The notes: generated by a model not told the origin, from the letters alone. Counted from the first letter of the stretch, positions 25,733 to 35,090 are shown. The stretch: 64,000 nt of DNA from Tichowtungia aerotolerans (GCF_009905215.1 NZ_CP047593.1:1678900-1742899), one strand, 5' to 3'. Numbers and translations are program-made.

Positions 25733-26719
25733 ATGAACCTGGAAGAACTCAATCAGATCAAAGAGACAGCGCTGGCAGAAGCCAATGCGGCGGCGGATGC
25801 GGCGGCTCTCGAAGAGGTGCGCATTAAATATCTCAGTCGCAAGGGGCTTCTGCAGGATGTGATGGCGCAGCTTAAAGATGTGCCGAACGAAGAAAAACCG
25901 CTTTTTGGAAAAGGCGCCAACCAGCTCAAGCAGGAGCTGACGGCTCTGATTAAGGAAAAGCAGGCCGTGCTCAGTACGGGTTCCAGGGGGAACAGTTGTT
26001 TTGATCCCACGCTTCCCGGCCAGTGGCCTGCGCTCGGTTCAGAGCATCCGATCAGCAAAGTGACCGCCCGCATTGTTGAAATCTTTCAGACGCTCGGCTT
26101 TACGGTTGCTGACGGCCCGGACGTGGAAACCGTCTGGAACAACTTTGATGCACTCAATACACCCGCGGACCATCCGTCGCGCGACGAGCAGGACACCTTT
26201 TATCTGAACAGCGGCGATCTGCTGCGCTGCCACACTTCTCCGGTGCAGGTTCGCTATATGGAAAGCCACACGCCGCCGATCCGCATTATCGCTCCCGGTC
26301 GCTGCTACCGCCGCGACACGCCGGATGCCACGCACAGCGCCAACTTCCATCAGGTCGAAGGCCTGTTCGTCGCCGAAGATGTCTCGATGGCCGACCTCAA
26401 AGGCACGCTGGCTTATTTCGCGAAACAGTTCCTCGGTGAGGATGTGAAGATCCGTTTCCGTCCGCACTTTTTTCCGTTCACTGAGCCGAGCTTCGAAGTG
26501 GATTTCTTCTTCGAGGTTGGCGGCAAAGCCCGCTGGATCGAAATTCTGGGTGCAGGCATGGTCGATCCCGAAGTGTTCAAAAAGGTTGGTTACGACCCGG
26601 ACAAAGTCACCGGTTTTGCATTCGGTATGGGAATTGAGCGTCTCGCCATGATCATGTACGGCATCAAGGATATCCGCAACCTCTACGAAAACGACGTGCG
26701 GTTCCTGTCTCAATTCTAA
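25733..26719 (+). CDS. pheS: Phenylalanine--tRNA ligase alpha subunit
   Basis: A 328-residue class II synthetase subunit that charges tRNA-Phe together with PheT. An N-terminal coiled coil (about 1-85) is followed by the catalytic core with motif 2 (GRCYRRDTPDATHSANFHQVEGL) and motif 3 (GFAFGMGIERLAMI). ATG 25733 is chosen; ATG 25718 would add five residues, and neither has a strong ribosome binding site. PheT is not adjacent, unlike the common pheST arrangement: the next gene is pfkA. Confidence 0.95.
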   Translation: MNLEELNQIKETALAEANAAADAAALEEVRIKYLSRKGLLQDVMAQLKDVPNEEKPLFGKGANQLKQELTALIKEKQAVLSTGSRGNSCFDPTLPGQWPALGSEHPISKVTARIVEIFQTLGFTVADGPDVETVWNNFDALNTPADHPSRDEQDTFYLNSGDLLRCHTSPVQVRYMESHTPPIRIIAPGRCYRRDTPDATHSANFHQVEGLFVAEDVSMADLKGTLAYFAKQFLGEDVKIRFRPHFFPFTEPSFEVDFFFEVGGKARWIEILGAGMVDPEVFKKVGYDPDKVTGFAFGMGIERLAMIMYGIKDIRNLYENDVRFLSQF

Positions 26720-26989
26720 AACCCGGGTGGTCGTAAAAGGTTTGCTTATGCTTACTCTTTTGATGACGGGTAGATCCGGCATGGGTTTTACCCTGCAAAA
26801 AAGTTGTGGAAAATCGTGTGTTTCGCGGTCAGGTTCTCTATATTCCGGGGCTGTTTGAAGCAGTCAATATGGCTGCGCGTCCAGCCTGCCGTTCAGGGAA
26901 TGGTTTTGCATTTGGTTTGCTTTGGCTGGCGGGGGAATGAGGTTTGCGGAAGTTGTGCGTCTGCATAAATAAAATTTGAGGCTTTTAAG

Positions 26990-28285
26990 ATGAATGATCC
27001 GAAAATTATCCGTCCGGATTCACTGGGAGAGTGCAAATATGATTCGCCCCTGAAAGGGTCGATCAGCCGGTTTTATCAGAATGAAGGAGTCGCGCGCGCC
27101 TTTCGTACGAAGGATCTGGGTGCGCTCGAGAACATCAGTGATATCGAGTTTTTCGAATTGGCCGGGCCGCGTGAAAAAATCTTTTTCAACCCAGAGGAGA
27201 CAACCGTCGGGATTGTGACCTGCGGGGGCCTCTGCCCGGGACTCAACGATGTGATTCGTGCGCTGACGTTCTGCAGCCTGGAAAGCTACGGCGTTAAAAA
27301 AGTGCTGGGATTCCAGTATGGATACGAAGGGCTGGTCGCCAAGTACTATCATTACCCGATGGAGCTCAACACCGAGAATACGGATGAGATCCATGAAAAA
27401 GGCGGCACGATTCTGAAATCATCACGCGGCCGGCAGTCTGATGATGATGTCATTGATACACTGGTGCACTATGGCGTGAATATTCTGTTCACGATCGGCG
27501 GCGACGGTACGCAGCGCGGTTCCCGCGATATTGTGAACCGACTCAAGGAACGCAATATTCCGATTGCGGTGGTCGGAATTCCAAAAACGATCGATAACGA
27601 TATTAACGTGGTGCAGCGCAGTTTCGGATTCGAAACTGCAGTCGAGGCCACGTGGGATATTATCACCAATGCGCACTCAGAGGCCAAAGCCTATCGGAAC
27701 GGGGTCGGCCTGGTGAAACTGATGGGACGTGAATCCGGATGGATCGCCGCATCCGCCACGCTGGCCAACAGCAATGTGAACTTTTGTCTGGTTCCTGAGG
27801 TTCCGTTTGATCTGTACGGGGAAAACGGTTTTCTTACACATCTTAAGCATCGGCTGCAGCGCAAGCAGCACGCCGTTGTTGTTGTTGCCGAAGGGGCCGG
27901 CCAGCAGCTGCTGGAAAACGTGAATGGCGTCGATAAGTCCGGCAATAAGAAGCTGGGGGATATCGGTGTGTTTATGCGTGATGCCATTCAGGAATATTTC
28001 ACGCAGGAAAAAATGGAGATCAATGTGAAGTACTTTGATCCCAGCTACACCATTCGCGCTCGTCGAGCCAACGCCAATGATTCTATGTACTGCCTGCGTC
28101 TTGGCAGTAACGCGGTGCACGCCGCCATGGCCGGAATGACCAATATGATTGTCGGCATGCATAATGATCGACTGGTGCATCTCCCGATTCCTCTGATTGG
28201 TGAGCGCAAAGTGATCGATCCGCAGAGCTGGTTCTGGCAGACCGTGCTGCAGGCCACCCATCAGGCCGGCAATATGCTCAACTGA
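26990..28285 (+). CDS. pfkA: 6-phosphofructokinase, ATP-type of the plant/trypanosome kind
   Basis: A 431-residue phosphofructokinase of glycolysis. GGDGTQRG carries the Gly that favours ATP over pyrophosphate (pyrophosphate enzymes have GGDD), but PKTIDND carries the Lys typical of pyrophosphate enzymes, where bacterial ATP enzymes have GTIDND. Gly and Lys together occur in trypanosomal and plant-like ATP-PFKs. MGRESGW, the substrate-binding block, is present. Length exceeds the 320 residues of E. coli PfkA through N- and C-terminal extensions. ATP use is likely but not certain. It overlaps nnrDE by 8 bp at the 3' ends. Confidence 0.9.
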   Translation: MNDPKIIRPDSLGECKYDSPLKGSISRFYQNEGVARAFRTKDLGALENISDIEFFELAGPREKIFFNPEETTVGIVTCGGLCPGLNDVIRALTFCSLESYGVKKVLGFQYGYEGLVAKYYHYPMELNTENTDEIHEKGGTILKSSRGRQSDDDVIDTLVHYGVNILFTIGGDGTQRGSRDIVNRLKERNIPIAVVGIPKTIDNDINVVQRSFGFETAVEATWDIITNAHSEAKAYRNGVGLVKLMGRESGWIAASATLANSNVNFCLVPEVPFDLYGENGFLTHLKHRLQRKQHAVVVVAEGAGQQLLENVNGVDKSGNKKLGDIGVFMRDAIQEYFTQEKMEINVKYFDPSYTIRARRANANDSMYCLRLGSNAVHAAMAGMTNMIVGMHNDRLVHLPIPLIGERKVIDPQSWFWQTVLQATHQAGNMLN

Positions 28286-29780
28286 ACCGGATCATCCGGA
28301 ATGCTTCGGACAGGTAGCGGATGATGTCGGTGGCAATCAGGGATTCCTGAGTCAAATCCTCAGCCGCGATATCTCCGGCCAGTCCGTGAAGATGAACGCC
28401 GGTAATCGATGCTTCGAAGGGCTCCATGCCGCGTCCGAGCAATGCCGTGATGATTCCGGCGAGAACATCGCCGGAGCCGCCGGTTGCCATGCCGGGATTT
28501 CCGCTCATGTTTACTCCGAGTTTGTAATCCGGGGTTGCAACGACGGTTCCTGCTCCTTTTAAGACCACAGTCTGTCCTGTTTGATCGGATGCCGCTTTGG
28601 CCTGCGCCCAACGGTCGGTAACCGGCACGCCGAATAGCCGTTCGAACTCCCCGGGGTGCGGAGTGAGCACAACCGGACATTTGGCTTGAGCGATTTGGTC
28701 CGGCGATACGCACAGGGCTCCGGCATCCAGCAGCAACGGGACGGGACACTGTTGCAGAAGTGTTTCGATCAGCTCCGGGTTTGGCTGCAGGCCGGGGCCG
28801 ATGCAGACGGCGGTTACCTTTTTCCAATCTTTGGAAAAATCGAGCGTCAGTTTTTCAAGGTGTGGAACGGGGTGAACCATCACTTCCGGTCCGGCGGCCT
28901 GTGCGACAATCGGATAGATTTCTTCCGGCGTCAGCACGCTGACGAGTCCCGCGCCGGAGCGCAGCGCAGCCCGTGCAGCCATGGCAATGGCTCCGGCGGT
29001 TCCGACCGCTCCGCCGATCAGCAGAACGTGTCCGTAGCTGCCTTTATGGGCTTCGTTGCTGCGGTGTGGAACCCGCAGGTTGGCGCGATGAATCAGTTCC
29101 GCTTCCATATTGCCGGGTGCCAGTTCCTTGAGAATGTCCGGGACGCCGATGTCGATGACTTCAACGTTTCCAACATAGGGAACGGCTTCCGGGCGGATCA
29201 GTCCGGTTTTCGGGAGGCACATGGTTGCAGTGAGGTCGGCGCGCACCGCATTGCCTTCGGCAATGCCGGTGTCAGCGTCCACGCCGGACGGGATGTCGAT
29301 GGACAGAATAAAGCTTCGGCGAGCTTCTTCGTTGATGAATTCGATCAGTTCGTTCATGAACCCGCGGGGCGCTCCTTTGGCTCCGGTGCCGAGCAGCCCG
29401 TCTACAATAACAGCCGGGGTTCGCTCAAGACTGAGATCTTCATCCTTGGCCACCTCGATAGGGTGAATGCCCCGGCGGATCATTTTTTTAAGATGATATT
29501 CTGCATCCCCTTTGATTTTCTGTTTCGACCCGCAGATCCAGACGGTAACGTGCATGTCGGCTTCTGCCAGGAAGCTGGCAGCGGCGAAGACATCGCCGCC
29601 GTTGTTGCCGGTGCCGGCAATGAGCAGGACGGTGTCCGCCATTCGTGCATTGAGAATATCAAGCGTGATTTCCGCCACACCCTGTCCGGCGCGTTCCATC
29701 AGAAGGTCACCGGGAATATTGAATTCCTCAATGGCGCGGCGGTCGAGTTCTCGCATGTTTGCAGAAGAGATCGTTTTCAT
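28278..29780 (-). CDS. nnrDE: Bifunctional NAD(P)H-hydrate epimerase / ADP-dependent dehydratase
   Basis: A 500-residue fusion enzyme that repairs hydrated NADH and NADPH. The N-terminal YjeF domain (about 1-210) is the epimerase, with GTGNNGGDVFAAA. The C-terminal ribokinase-like domain (about 225-500) is the dehydratase, with KGSYGHVLLIGG, LTPHPGEF and the catalytic NMSGNPGMATGGSGDVLAG region. Length and domain order are normal. SKDWKK is a palindrome copy in the dehydratase domain, with a decayed second copy 31 bp away. Confidence 0.94.
   Translation of the reverse strand: MKTISSANMRELDRRAIEEFNIPGDLLMERAGQGVAEITLDILNARMADTVLLIAGTGNNGGDVFAAASFLAEADMHVTVWICGSKQKIKGDAEYHLKKMIRRGIHPIEVAKDEDLSLERTPAVIVDGLLGTGAKGAPRGFMNELIEFINEEARRSFILSIDIPSGVDADTGIAEGNAVRADLTATMCLPKTGLIRPEAVPYVGNVEVIDIGVPDILKELAPGNMEAELIHRANLRVPHRSNEAHKGSYGHVLLIGGAVGTAGAIAMAARAALRSGAGLVSVLTPEEIYPIVAQAAGPEVMVHPVPHLEKLTLDFSKDWKKVTAVCIGPGLQPNPELIETLLQQCPVPLLLDAGALCVSPDQIAQAKCPVVLTPHPGEFERLFGVPVTDRWAQAKAASDQTGQTVVLKGAGTVVATPDYKLGVNMSGNPGMATGGSGDVLAGIITALLGRGMEPFEASITGVHLHGLAGDIAAEDLTQESLIATDIIRYLSEAFRMIRFS
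28821..28868. repeat. Palindrome doublet, 31-bp spacing
   Basis: TTTCCAATCTTTGGAAA at 28821-28837 and a degenerate copy, TTTTCAAGGTGTGGAAC, at 28852-28868. Start-to-start distance is exactly 31 bp, although both lie inside the nnrDE coding region in different frames (SKDWK and PHLEK). Confidence 0.65.
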
Positions 29781-29863
29781 AAAAACAGGATACGCACCGA
29801 ACTTCTTTTCCGTCGATTCAAAATCCTGTTCATGCTAAAAGGCGCAGAGAGGAAGGGGTTTTT

Positions 29864-30568
29864 ATGGCGGAACAGACAATTTTGATGACCGGTGGCTCTC
29901 AGGGGATTGGGCGAGGGCTGGTTGATCATTTTCTGGAGTGCGGCTGGAATGTTGCGGCGGTGGATGTTCAGAAAATGGTATCAGCAGATCGGCTGGAGTT
30001 TATTCTGGGAGATGTTTCGCAGGAATCCACGGCGGAACTGGCCGTGCAGAAAACAGTGGAACGGTTTGGGCGTATTGATGCGCTGGTGAATAATGCCGGT
30101 ATTTCGACGCCCGGTCGGATTAAACTGGAAACGCTTTCGCTGGAAGACTGGAATCGGGTGCTGGGCGTGAATCTGACCGGGTGCTTTCTGATGGCCAAAC
30201 ACGCCGTTTCCGAACTTCGGAAAACCGGCGGGTCCATTGTGAATATTGCTTCGACCCGGGCGCTGATGTCGGAGGCGGATACCGAGGCGTATGCTGCATC
30301 CAAGGGAGGGATCGTTGCCTTGACGCATGCGATGGCGGTGAGTCTGGGGCCGGATGTGCGCGTCAACTGCATCAGTCCCGGCTGGATTGAAACGCGACCG
30401 GATGCGCAGCACAGCGAGGCCGACCGGCTTCAGCATCCTGCCGGTCGAGTCGGTGTGCCGCAGGACATCGCTGAGATGACGGAATATCTGCTGACCGCCG
30501 GCTTCGTGACCGGACAGAATTTTGTAATTGATGGCGGGATGACGAAAAAGATGATCTATGTTGATTAG
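29864..30568 (+). CDS. Short-chain dehydrogenase/reductase
   Basis: A 234-residue classical SDR: cofactor motif TGGSQGIG at residues 9-16, NNAG at about 76, catalytic Ser in IASTRA, and YAASK with Tyr and Lys. The acidic residue after strand 2 (VDVQ) suggests NAD preference. Substrate unknown; sugar or fatty-acid reduction are both possible. GGAAGGGG precedes ATG. It is divergent from nnrDE and overlaps the exonuclease gene by 4 bp at the 3' end. Confidence 0.88.
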   Translation: MAEQTILMTGGSQGIGRGLVDHFLECGWNVAAVDVQKMVSADRLEFILGDVSQESTAELAVQKTVERFGRIDALVNNAGISTPGRIKLETLSLEDWNRVLGVNLTGCFLMAKHAVSELRKTGGSIVNIASTRALMSEADTEAYAASKGGIVALTHAMAVSLGPDVRVNCISPGWIETRPDAQHSEADRLQHPAGRVGVPQDIAEMTEYLLTAGFVTGQNFVIDGGMTKKMIYVD

Positions 30569-31053
30569 CGTTGCAAATAAAGATGGGCGCAGCCGATGGC
30601 GTCGGAGAGCGCTTCGTGGTGCTGCAGTGCAATTCCGAGACGTTCGCAGCAGGCGTTGAGTTTATACGGAACAAACCCTTTTGCTTTGTAGATTCGCATG
30701 GTGCACTCCCAGCGTTCTTTCAGGCCAAGTTCTTCGTAGTTAAGACCATAATGTTCCATGGTGCGCCGAAGAACGCTGCGGTCAAACGATTCGTTGTGAG
30801 CCACCAGCTTGCGGTTCTGCAGCCGCTGTCTGATTTCCGGATACAGATCCGCAAAGGTCGGCGCGTTTTCGGTGTCGACGGGGCGAATCCCGTGTACGCC
30901 GATGTTCATTCCGAAGTACTCATTGCCCGGCGGCTGGATCAGTGAATAGAACTGCTCCGTGATTGCTCCGTTTTTAACGGTGACGATGCCGACTGCGCAG
31001 GCGCTGCTGCGTCTGCCGGTGGCGGTTTCAAAATCGATGGCTGTAAAATTCAT
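30565..31053 (-). CDS. DnaQ-like 3'-5' exonuclease
   Basis: A 162-residue DEDDh exonuclease domain: Exo I DFETA (7-11), Exo II HNESFDRSVL, and Exo III HEALSDA with the His and last Asp. It stands alone, without polymerase or helicase parts, and may trim DNA ends in repair or serve as an accessory proofreader. It overlaps the upstream glycosylase gene by 4 bp, so the two probably act in the same repair pathway. Confidence 0.88.
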   Translation of the reverse strand: MNFTAIDFETATGRRSSACAVGIVTVKNGAITEQFYSLIQPPGNEYFGMNIGVHGIRPVDTENAPTFADLYPEIRQRLQNRKLVAHNESFDRSVLRRTMEHYGLNYEELGLKERWECTMRIYKAKGFVPYKLNACCERLGIALQHHEALSDAIGCAHLYLQR

Positions 31054-31673
31054 GCGGCTTTCTTTCGTGAGTTATCTTTTCCCCAGCGGACGATGAGTGC
31101 GTGGTATTCATTGAAAAGCTGGACCTCGACCGGCAAGGCGTCAGTGAAAAATGTTGCAATGTTGTGGTATGAAGATTCGGACTCTTTTTTGTATCCGTAA
31201 TGCGCGAGCAGGCGGCGTGTATAAGCGTCGACAACAAAAACAGGGCGTTTTGCGGCATAGAGCAGCATGCAGTCGGCGGTTTCAGGGCCAATGCCTTTTA
31301 CCCCCAGCAACTGGTTGCGCAGGTCCGGCGTGTTGAGTTTGAACAGCCGATCAACGGAGCCGTATTCGGCAATCATGCCGGAGAGTGCTTTGAGACAGGC
31401 GGCCTTCTGGTTGAAATAACCGGCCGGGCGAATCCACTCGGCGATCTGTTTGACTGATTTTTTTTGCAAGGTTTGGAAATTCAGCGCGGAATTTTTCCGA
31501 AGGTTGGAAGACGCTTTTTCGACGTTGGTCCAGGCGGTGTTCTGGGTGAGAACGGCGCCAATCATCATTTCGGCCCGTGTGCGCGCGGGCCACCAGTTCT
31601 GCGGGCCGTGGGCGGCGAAGAGCGAGTCATAGATTTTAGGGATCGATAGGGGCTGTTTGTTTAAAGCAGTCAT
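31050..31673 (-). CDS. Endonuclease III-like DNA glycosylase without iron-sulfur cluster
   Basis: A 207-residue HhH-GPD protein. The helix-hairpin-helix (LLGVKGIGPETADCMLLYA) and the catalytic Asp (VVDAYTRRL) are present. The Lys of endonuclease III (GRKTA) is replaced by Glu (GPETA), and the C-terminal four-cysteine cluster is missing. It is therefore more like the 3-methyladenine glycosylase MagIII than a lyase-active Nth. ATG 31673 gives the expected length; the upstream open frame is not coding. FQTLQ and SNLRK are encoded by a palindrome doublet. Confidence 0.82.
   Translation of the reverse strand: MTALNKQPLSIPKIYDSLFAAHGPQNWWPARTRAEMMIGAVLTQNTAWTNVEKASSNLRKNSALNFQTLQKKSVKQIAEWIRPAGYFNQKAACLKALSGMIAEYGSVDRLFKLNTPDLRNQLLGVKGIGPETADCMLLYAAKRPVFVVDAYTRRLLAHYGYKKESESSYHNIATFFTDALPVEVQLFNEYHALIVRWGKDNSRKKAA
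31463..31510. repeat. Palindrome doublet, 31-bp spacing
   Basis: TTTGCAAGGTTTGGAAA at 31463 and TTTCCGAAGGTTGGAAG at 31494, 31 bp apart, in the glycosylase gene. Each has one or two changes from the consensus. 31 is not a multiple of 3, so the copies are read in different frames. Confidence 0.65.
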
Positions 31674-31857
31674 TTGGTTGTGTGCTGAAATCCTGTGCCT
31701 GTGAGGATGCATGGAGTTGGGGCGGGAATCAATGGGAATGATTGTGCGGCATTTTTTTTTCGGACAGTTTTGGATTGAATGGCGGCGAGCTTTCAGTATT
31801 TTTATATTAGAAATCGATTTCATATATATTATTACTGTTGTTGTTGTGGAGTGCAGG

Positions 31858-33363
31858 GTGAAAAGACGAGTGGTTGTGATGATGACGGATACGCAGCGCA
31901 AGGATATGGTGAGCTGCTACGGGAATCCGGAGATGAAAACGCCGAATCTGGATCGGCTGGCCGCGGAGGGCGCGCGGTTTGAAAAGGCATATACCTGCCA
32001 ACCGGTCTGTGGACCGGCGAGGGCAGCTCTGTTTACCGGAACCTGGCCGCATATCAACAACGGCTGGAGCAATTCGATGGCGCTGGATGCCAGAACCCGG
32101 ACGTTGGGGCCGCGGGCTCAGGCAGAGGGATTGCATACGGCTTATATCGGCAAATGGCATCTTGACGGCGGTGACTATTTTGGAGATGGAATCTGCCCGG
32201 AGGGGTGGGATCCGGATTACTGGTATGACATGAAACGTTATCTTGACGAGCTGTCCGCTGAAGAGCGGATGGCGTCGCGCAGGGAGGAAACCAACCTCAT
32301 CGGCGATGGTGTTCAGGAGGGGGATACGTTCGGGCATCGGGTTGCCGACCGCGCCGTGGATTTTCTCGAAAAGCATGGAGAGAATGATTTTCTGCTGGTG
32401 GTTTCCTTTGACGAGCCGCATGACCCGTTTCTTGCTCCGCAACGCTTTATTGATATGCATAAAAACACGCGTTTGCCATGGCGGAAAAACATGACGGACC
32501 CGCTGGCGGACAAACCCGAGCATCAGCGCGTCTGGGCCGGCAGTCGAATGGAGCAGGATCGCGAGGATCTGGATCTGGCGTATCGGAATTTCTTTGCCTG
32601 CAACTCGTTTGCGGATTATGAGATCGGGCGGGTGCTGGATGCGATTGACCAGCATGCTCCGGATGCGCTGGTGGTTTATACCTCGGACCATGGCGATATG
32701 CTGGAGAGTCACCGAATTATAAATAAGGGACCGGTGATGTATGATGAGATCACCAATATTCCGTTTATTGTCCGCTGGCCGGGCGTGATTCCTTCGGGAT
32801 CGGTCAGCGAGAATCTGATTTCCCATATTGATGTTGTGCCGACGGTTCTCGACGCCATTGGCGCTTCAGAGGTTCCGAAGGTGCTTCACGGCAAAAGCAT
32901 GGTTCCGATGTTTGGAAATCTGTCTGAATCGAGCAGTGACGAAATTTTTGTCGAGTTCGGACGCTATGAAATCGATCATGATGGGTTTGGCGGATTCCAG
33001 CCGGTTCGCTGTGTCCGCAATGATCGCTATAAGCTGGTGATCAATCTGCTTTGTACGGATGAGCTGTATGATATGCAGGAGGATCCGGAAGAAATGGTGA
33101 ACCTGATTGAGAACCCGGAGCATGTTCCGGAGCGCGACAGCCTGCACGACAAGCTGATCGAGTGGATGAATGAAACACGCGATCCGTTCCGGGGTTATTA
33201 CTGGCAGCGCCGACCCTGGCGTGCGGATGCGCCATCTGCAACGTGGGAGTTCACCGGATGCACACGTCAGCGCGAGCCGGATACCGGGGAATCCCGTCAG
33301 CTGGATTATGATACGGGAATGCCGATGAGTGAGGCGGTCCGGCACAAGAGACCATGTTTTTAA
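31858..33363 (+). CDS. Sulfatase without signal peptide
   Basis: A 501-residue type I sulfatase. GTG 31858 has GGAG upstream and begins directly with the first strand (MKRRVVVMMTDTQRKD). The AT-rich frame upstream encodes an unlikely tail and is not taken as coding. The formylglycine motif is CGPAR with Cys51, an Ala in place of the usual Ser; GKWHLDGG and TSDHGDM follow. The metal site begins TD rather than DD. Without a signal peptide it should act in the cytoplasm, perhaps on imported oligosaccharides. An exported form starting upstream is less likely. First gene of the second glycan locus. It lacks a palindrome at the usual sulfatase position. Confidence 0.88.
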   Translation: MKRRVVVMMTDTQRKDMVSCYGNPEMKTPNLDRLAAEGARFEKAYTCQPVCGPARAALFTGTWPHINNGWSNSMALDARTRTLGPRAQAEGLHTAYIGKWHLDGGDYFGDGICPEGWDPDYWYDMKRYLDELSAEERMASRREETNLIGDGVQEGDTFGHRVADRAVDFLEKHGENDFLLVVSFDEPHDPFLAPQRFIDMHKNTRLPWRKNMTDPLADKPEHQRVWAGSRMEQDREDLDLAYRNFFACNSFADYEIGRVLDAIDQHAPDALVVYTSDHGDMLESHRIINKGPVMYDEITNIPFIVRWPGVIPSGSVSENLISHIDVVPTVLDAIGASEVPKVLHGKSMVPMFGNLSESSSDEIFVEFGRYEIDHDGFGGFQPVRCVRNDRYKLVINLLCTDELYDMQEDPEEMVNLIENPEHVPERDSLHDKLIEWMNETRDPFRGYYWQRRPWRADAPSATWEFTGCTRQREPDTGESRQLDYDTGMPMSEAVRHKRPCF

Positions 33364-33409
33364 TGAACGCACAGCGTTCTCTATAAAACAGAGATAAAAG
33401 GAGAGGTGT

Positions 33410-35047
33410 ATGAAAAAGTGGATAATTACAGTATGTTTACTGATCGTCAGTATGTCGGTTGCACGGGCCAAGATTGTCTTTCAGGATGATTTTTCCGGTG
33501 CTGCAGGGATGGCAAAAGATAACATCAGTCCTGAAGTTTCGTGGGACGCATATGCTGATGCGGGGGCGGCGCTGTTGGATGGCGAAGGCCGTTTGTATTC
33601 CAATGATTCTGCATTGGATAGTGCCAACTGGCGCCTGTTAGGCGGAACGGTGGATGATGCATGGGCAAATGCTGATGTCATTAAATATACGGTCGTTATG
33701 CGTACGCCGACGGCAAACTACATCAATATCGGGTTTCAAAATACGAATGTTAATGGTCTGGAATCGGCTGCTGCTGAGGCTGGTCCCTTTGTTCGTTTCA
33801 GAAGTGTCGGGAATATCAACCTGTATGGTGGTGATGGTGTAGATCTGAATCTTTCCAAGACCTTCCTCGCGGCATATACCGGAGGAAGTGTGGTGACAGC
33901 CGAGGTGAGTTATGTAGTGGCGGATCAAACCGTTGATATTGCTATCAACGGGGTGACACTTGGAACAAATCTTAAAATCACTCAGACCCTGGGTACGGTT
34001 GAGAGTACGCCGACGCTGTTCAGTCTTCAGATTAACTTCAAGAATCAGGATACGGTGGAGAATGGCGGAGCATACATTGACAGTCTTACCGTTGAGACAT
34101 TCGATTCTGTTTTGGTGAAGGACACGGTTTTTCAAGACGATTTTTCCGGGGCGGCCGGAACGGCAAAAGACAATATCAGTCCTGAGGTGACCTGGGATGG
34201 ATATACCGGAGTCGGACTGGCGGTGCTGGACGGCGCCGGGCGCCTGTATTCAAACAATTCCCTTTCTCGGGATGCAAACTGGCGCCTGCAGGGCGGCGTT
34301 GTTTCGGGAGATGGGTGGACGGATGCAGACGGAGTCAGGTTTACGGCGACGGTTCGTACCCCGACCAACAATAATGTGAACATCGGGTTCCATGATTTCA
34401 ATGCCAACGGACTGATTAATGTCTCCAGCGGGGGGGGGCCGTATGTGTGCCTGACGAGCGTCGGCAATGTTCAGGTTTACGGGGGAGAAGGTTCTGAAAA
34501 CCAGATCGGCGGCTATGTGGGGCTCTATACGCCGGGCGATGTGGTTACGGTGGAGTTTACGTACTGGAAAAGTTCCCAGACATACGATTTGTCTTTGAAC
34601 GGGTCTGTGGTGGCGACAGGTATCGATGTCGTTCATACGATCAGCGGTGCTTCAGAGGTTCCGGTATTGGAGTATTTCCAGATTAACTTCAATCTTCAGG
34701 ATTCTGTGGAGAACGGAGGAGCTTATGTGGAAGACCTTGCGATTGAGACGGTCGAGGTTATTTACGTAGATGCTCCTCCAGGGGTCATTCCTGAATTTGT
34801 TTCTGTAGAGGCTGTGTCGGGAAATATCCTTAAGCTGCTGGTTCATACTTCGGCAGATGCTCTTTCCGGTCAAACCATTGTTGGTCGCAGTTCACTGTCT
34901 GAGGGCGGATGGACAAACATTCCCTTTGCAAACAGTTCCAGTGGACCTTTTTGGATCACGAACCTGACCTACTCTGCGGTTGAGGGAACAAATTATGCAG
35001 TTTTTGTGGAAACTGACAGTCCGACAGGCTTCTTCGGTGTTGAGTGA
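33410..35047 (+). CDS. Exported protein with two tandem lectin-like repeats
   Basis: A 545-residue exported protein: signal peptide to about residue 22 (VARA before KIVF), then two homologous modules of about 220 residues each beginning VFQDDFSGAAG, and a C-terminal domain of about 90 residues ending TGFFGVE. Each module looks like a LamG-type beta sandwich (DDFSG, LLDGEGRLYSND, then a later FQINF). Similar folds bind carbohydrate. AAAAGGAGAGG precedes ATG. It lies between a sulfatase and GH110-like genes. A recent internal duplication is indicated by the near-identical module starts. Confidence 0.8.
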   Translation: MKKWIITVCLLIVSMSVARAKIVFQDDFSGAAGMAKDNISPEVSWDAYADAGAALLDGEGRLYSNDSALDSANWRLLGGTVDDAWANADVIKYTVVMRTPTANYINIGFQNTNVNGLESAAAEAGPFVRFRSVGNINLYGGDGVDLNLSKTFLAAYTGGSVVTAEVSYVVADQTVDIAINGVTLGTNLKITQTLGTVESTPTLFSLQINFKNQDTVENGGAYIDSLTVETFDSVLVKDTVFQDDFSGAAGTAKDNISPEVTWDGYTGVGLAVLDGAGRLYSNNSLSRDANWRLQGGVVSGDGWTDADGVRFTATVRTPTNNNVNIGFHDFNANGLINVSSGGGPYVCLTSVGNVQVYGGEGSENQIGGYVGLYTPGDVVTVEFTYWKSSQTYDLSLNGSVVATGIDVVHTISGASEVPVLEYFQINFNLQDSVENGGAYVEDLAIETVEVIYVDAPPGVIPEFVSVEAVSGNILKLLVHTSADALSGQTIVGRSSLSEGGWTNIPFANSSSGPFWITNLTYSAVEGTNYAVFVETDSPTGFFGVE

Positions 35048-35090
35048 ACAGTTCGGTCGAAAGAGTGAATGATCCGATATGCTGTACAGA

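Noticed and set aside
26076-26096. FQTLGF in pheS as another palindrome copy
   Set aside because: The DNA lacks the right arm TGGAAA; the residues are the native PheS sequence.
32902-32918. GTTCCGATGTTTGGAAA in the signal-less sulfatase gene
   Set aside because: It fits TTCC-N7-GGAA, but the residues SMVPMFGN match the normal sulfatase pattern at this place, so I did not list it as a repeat feature.
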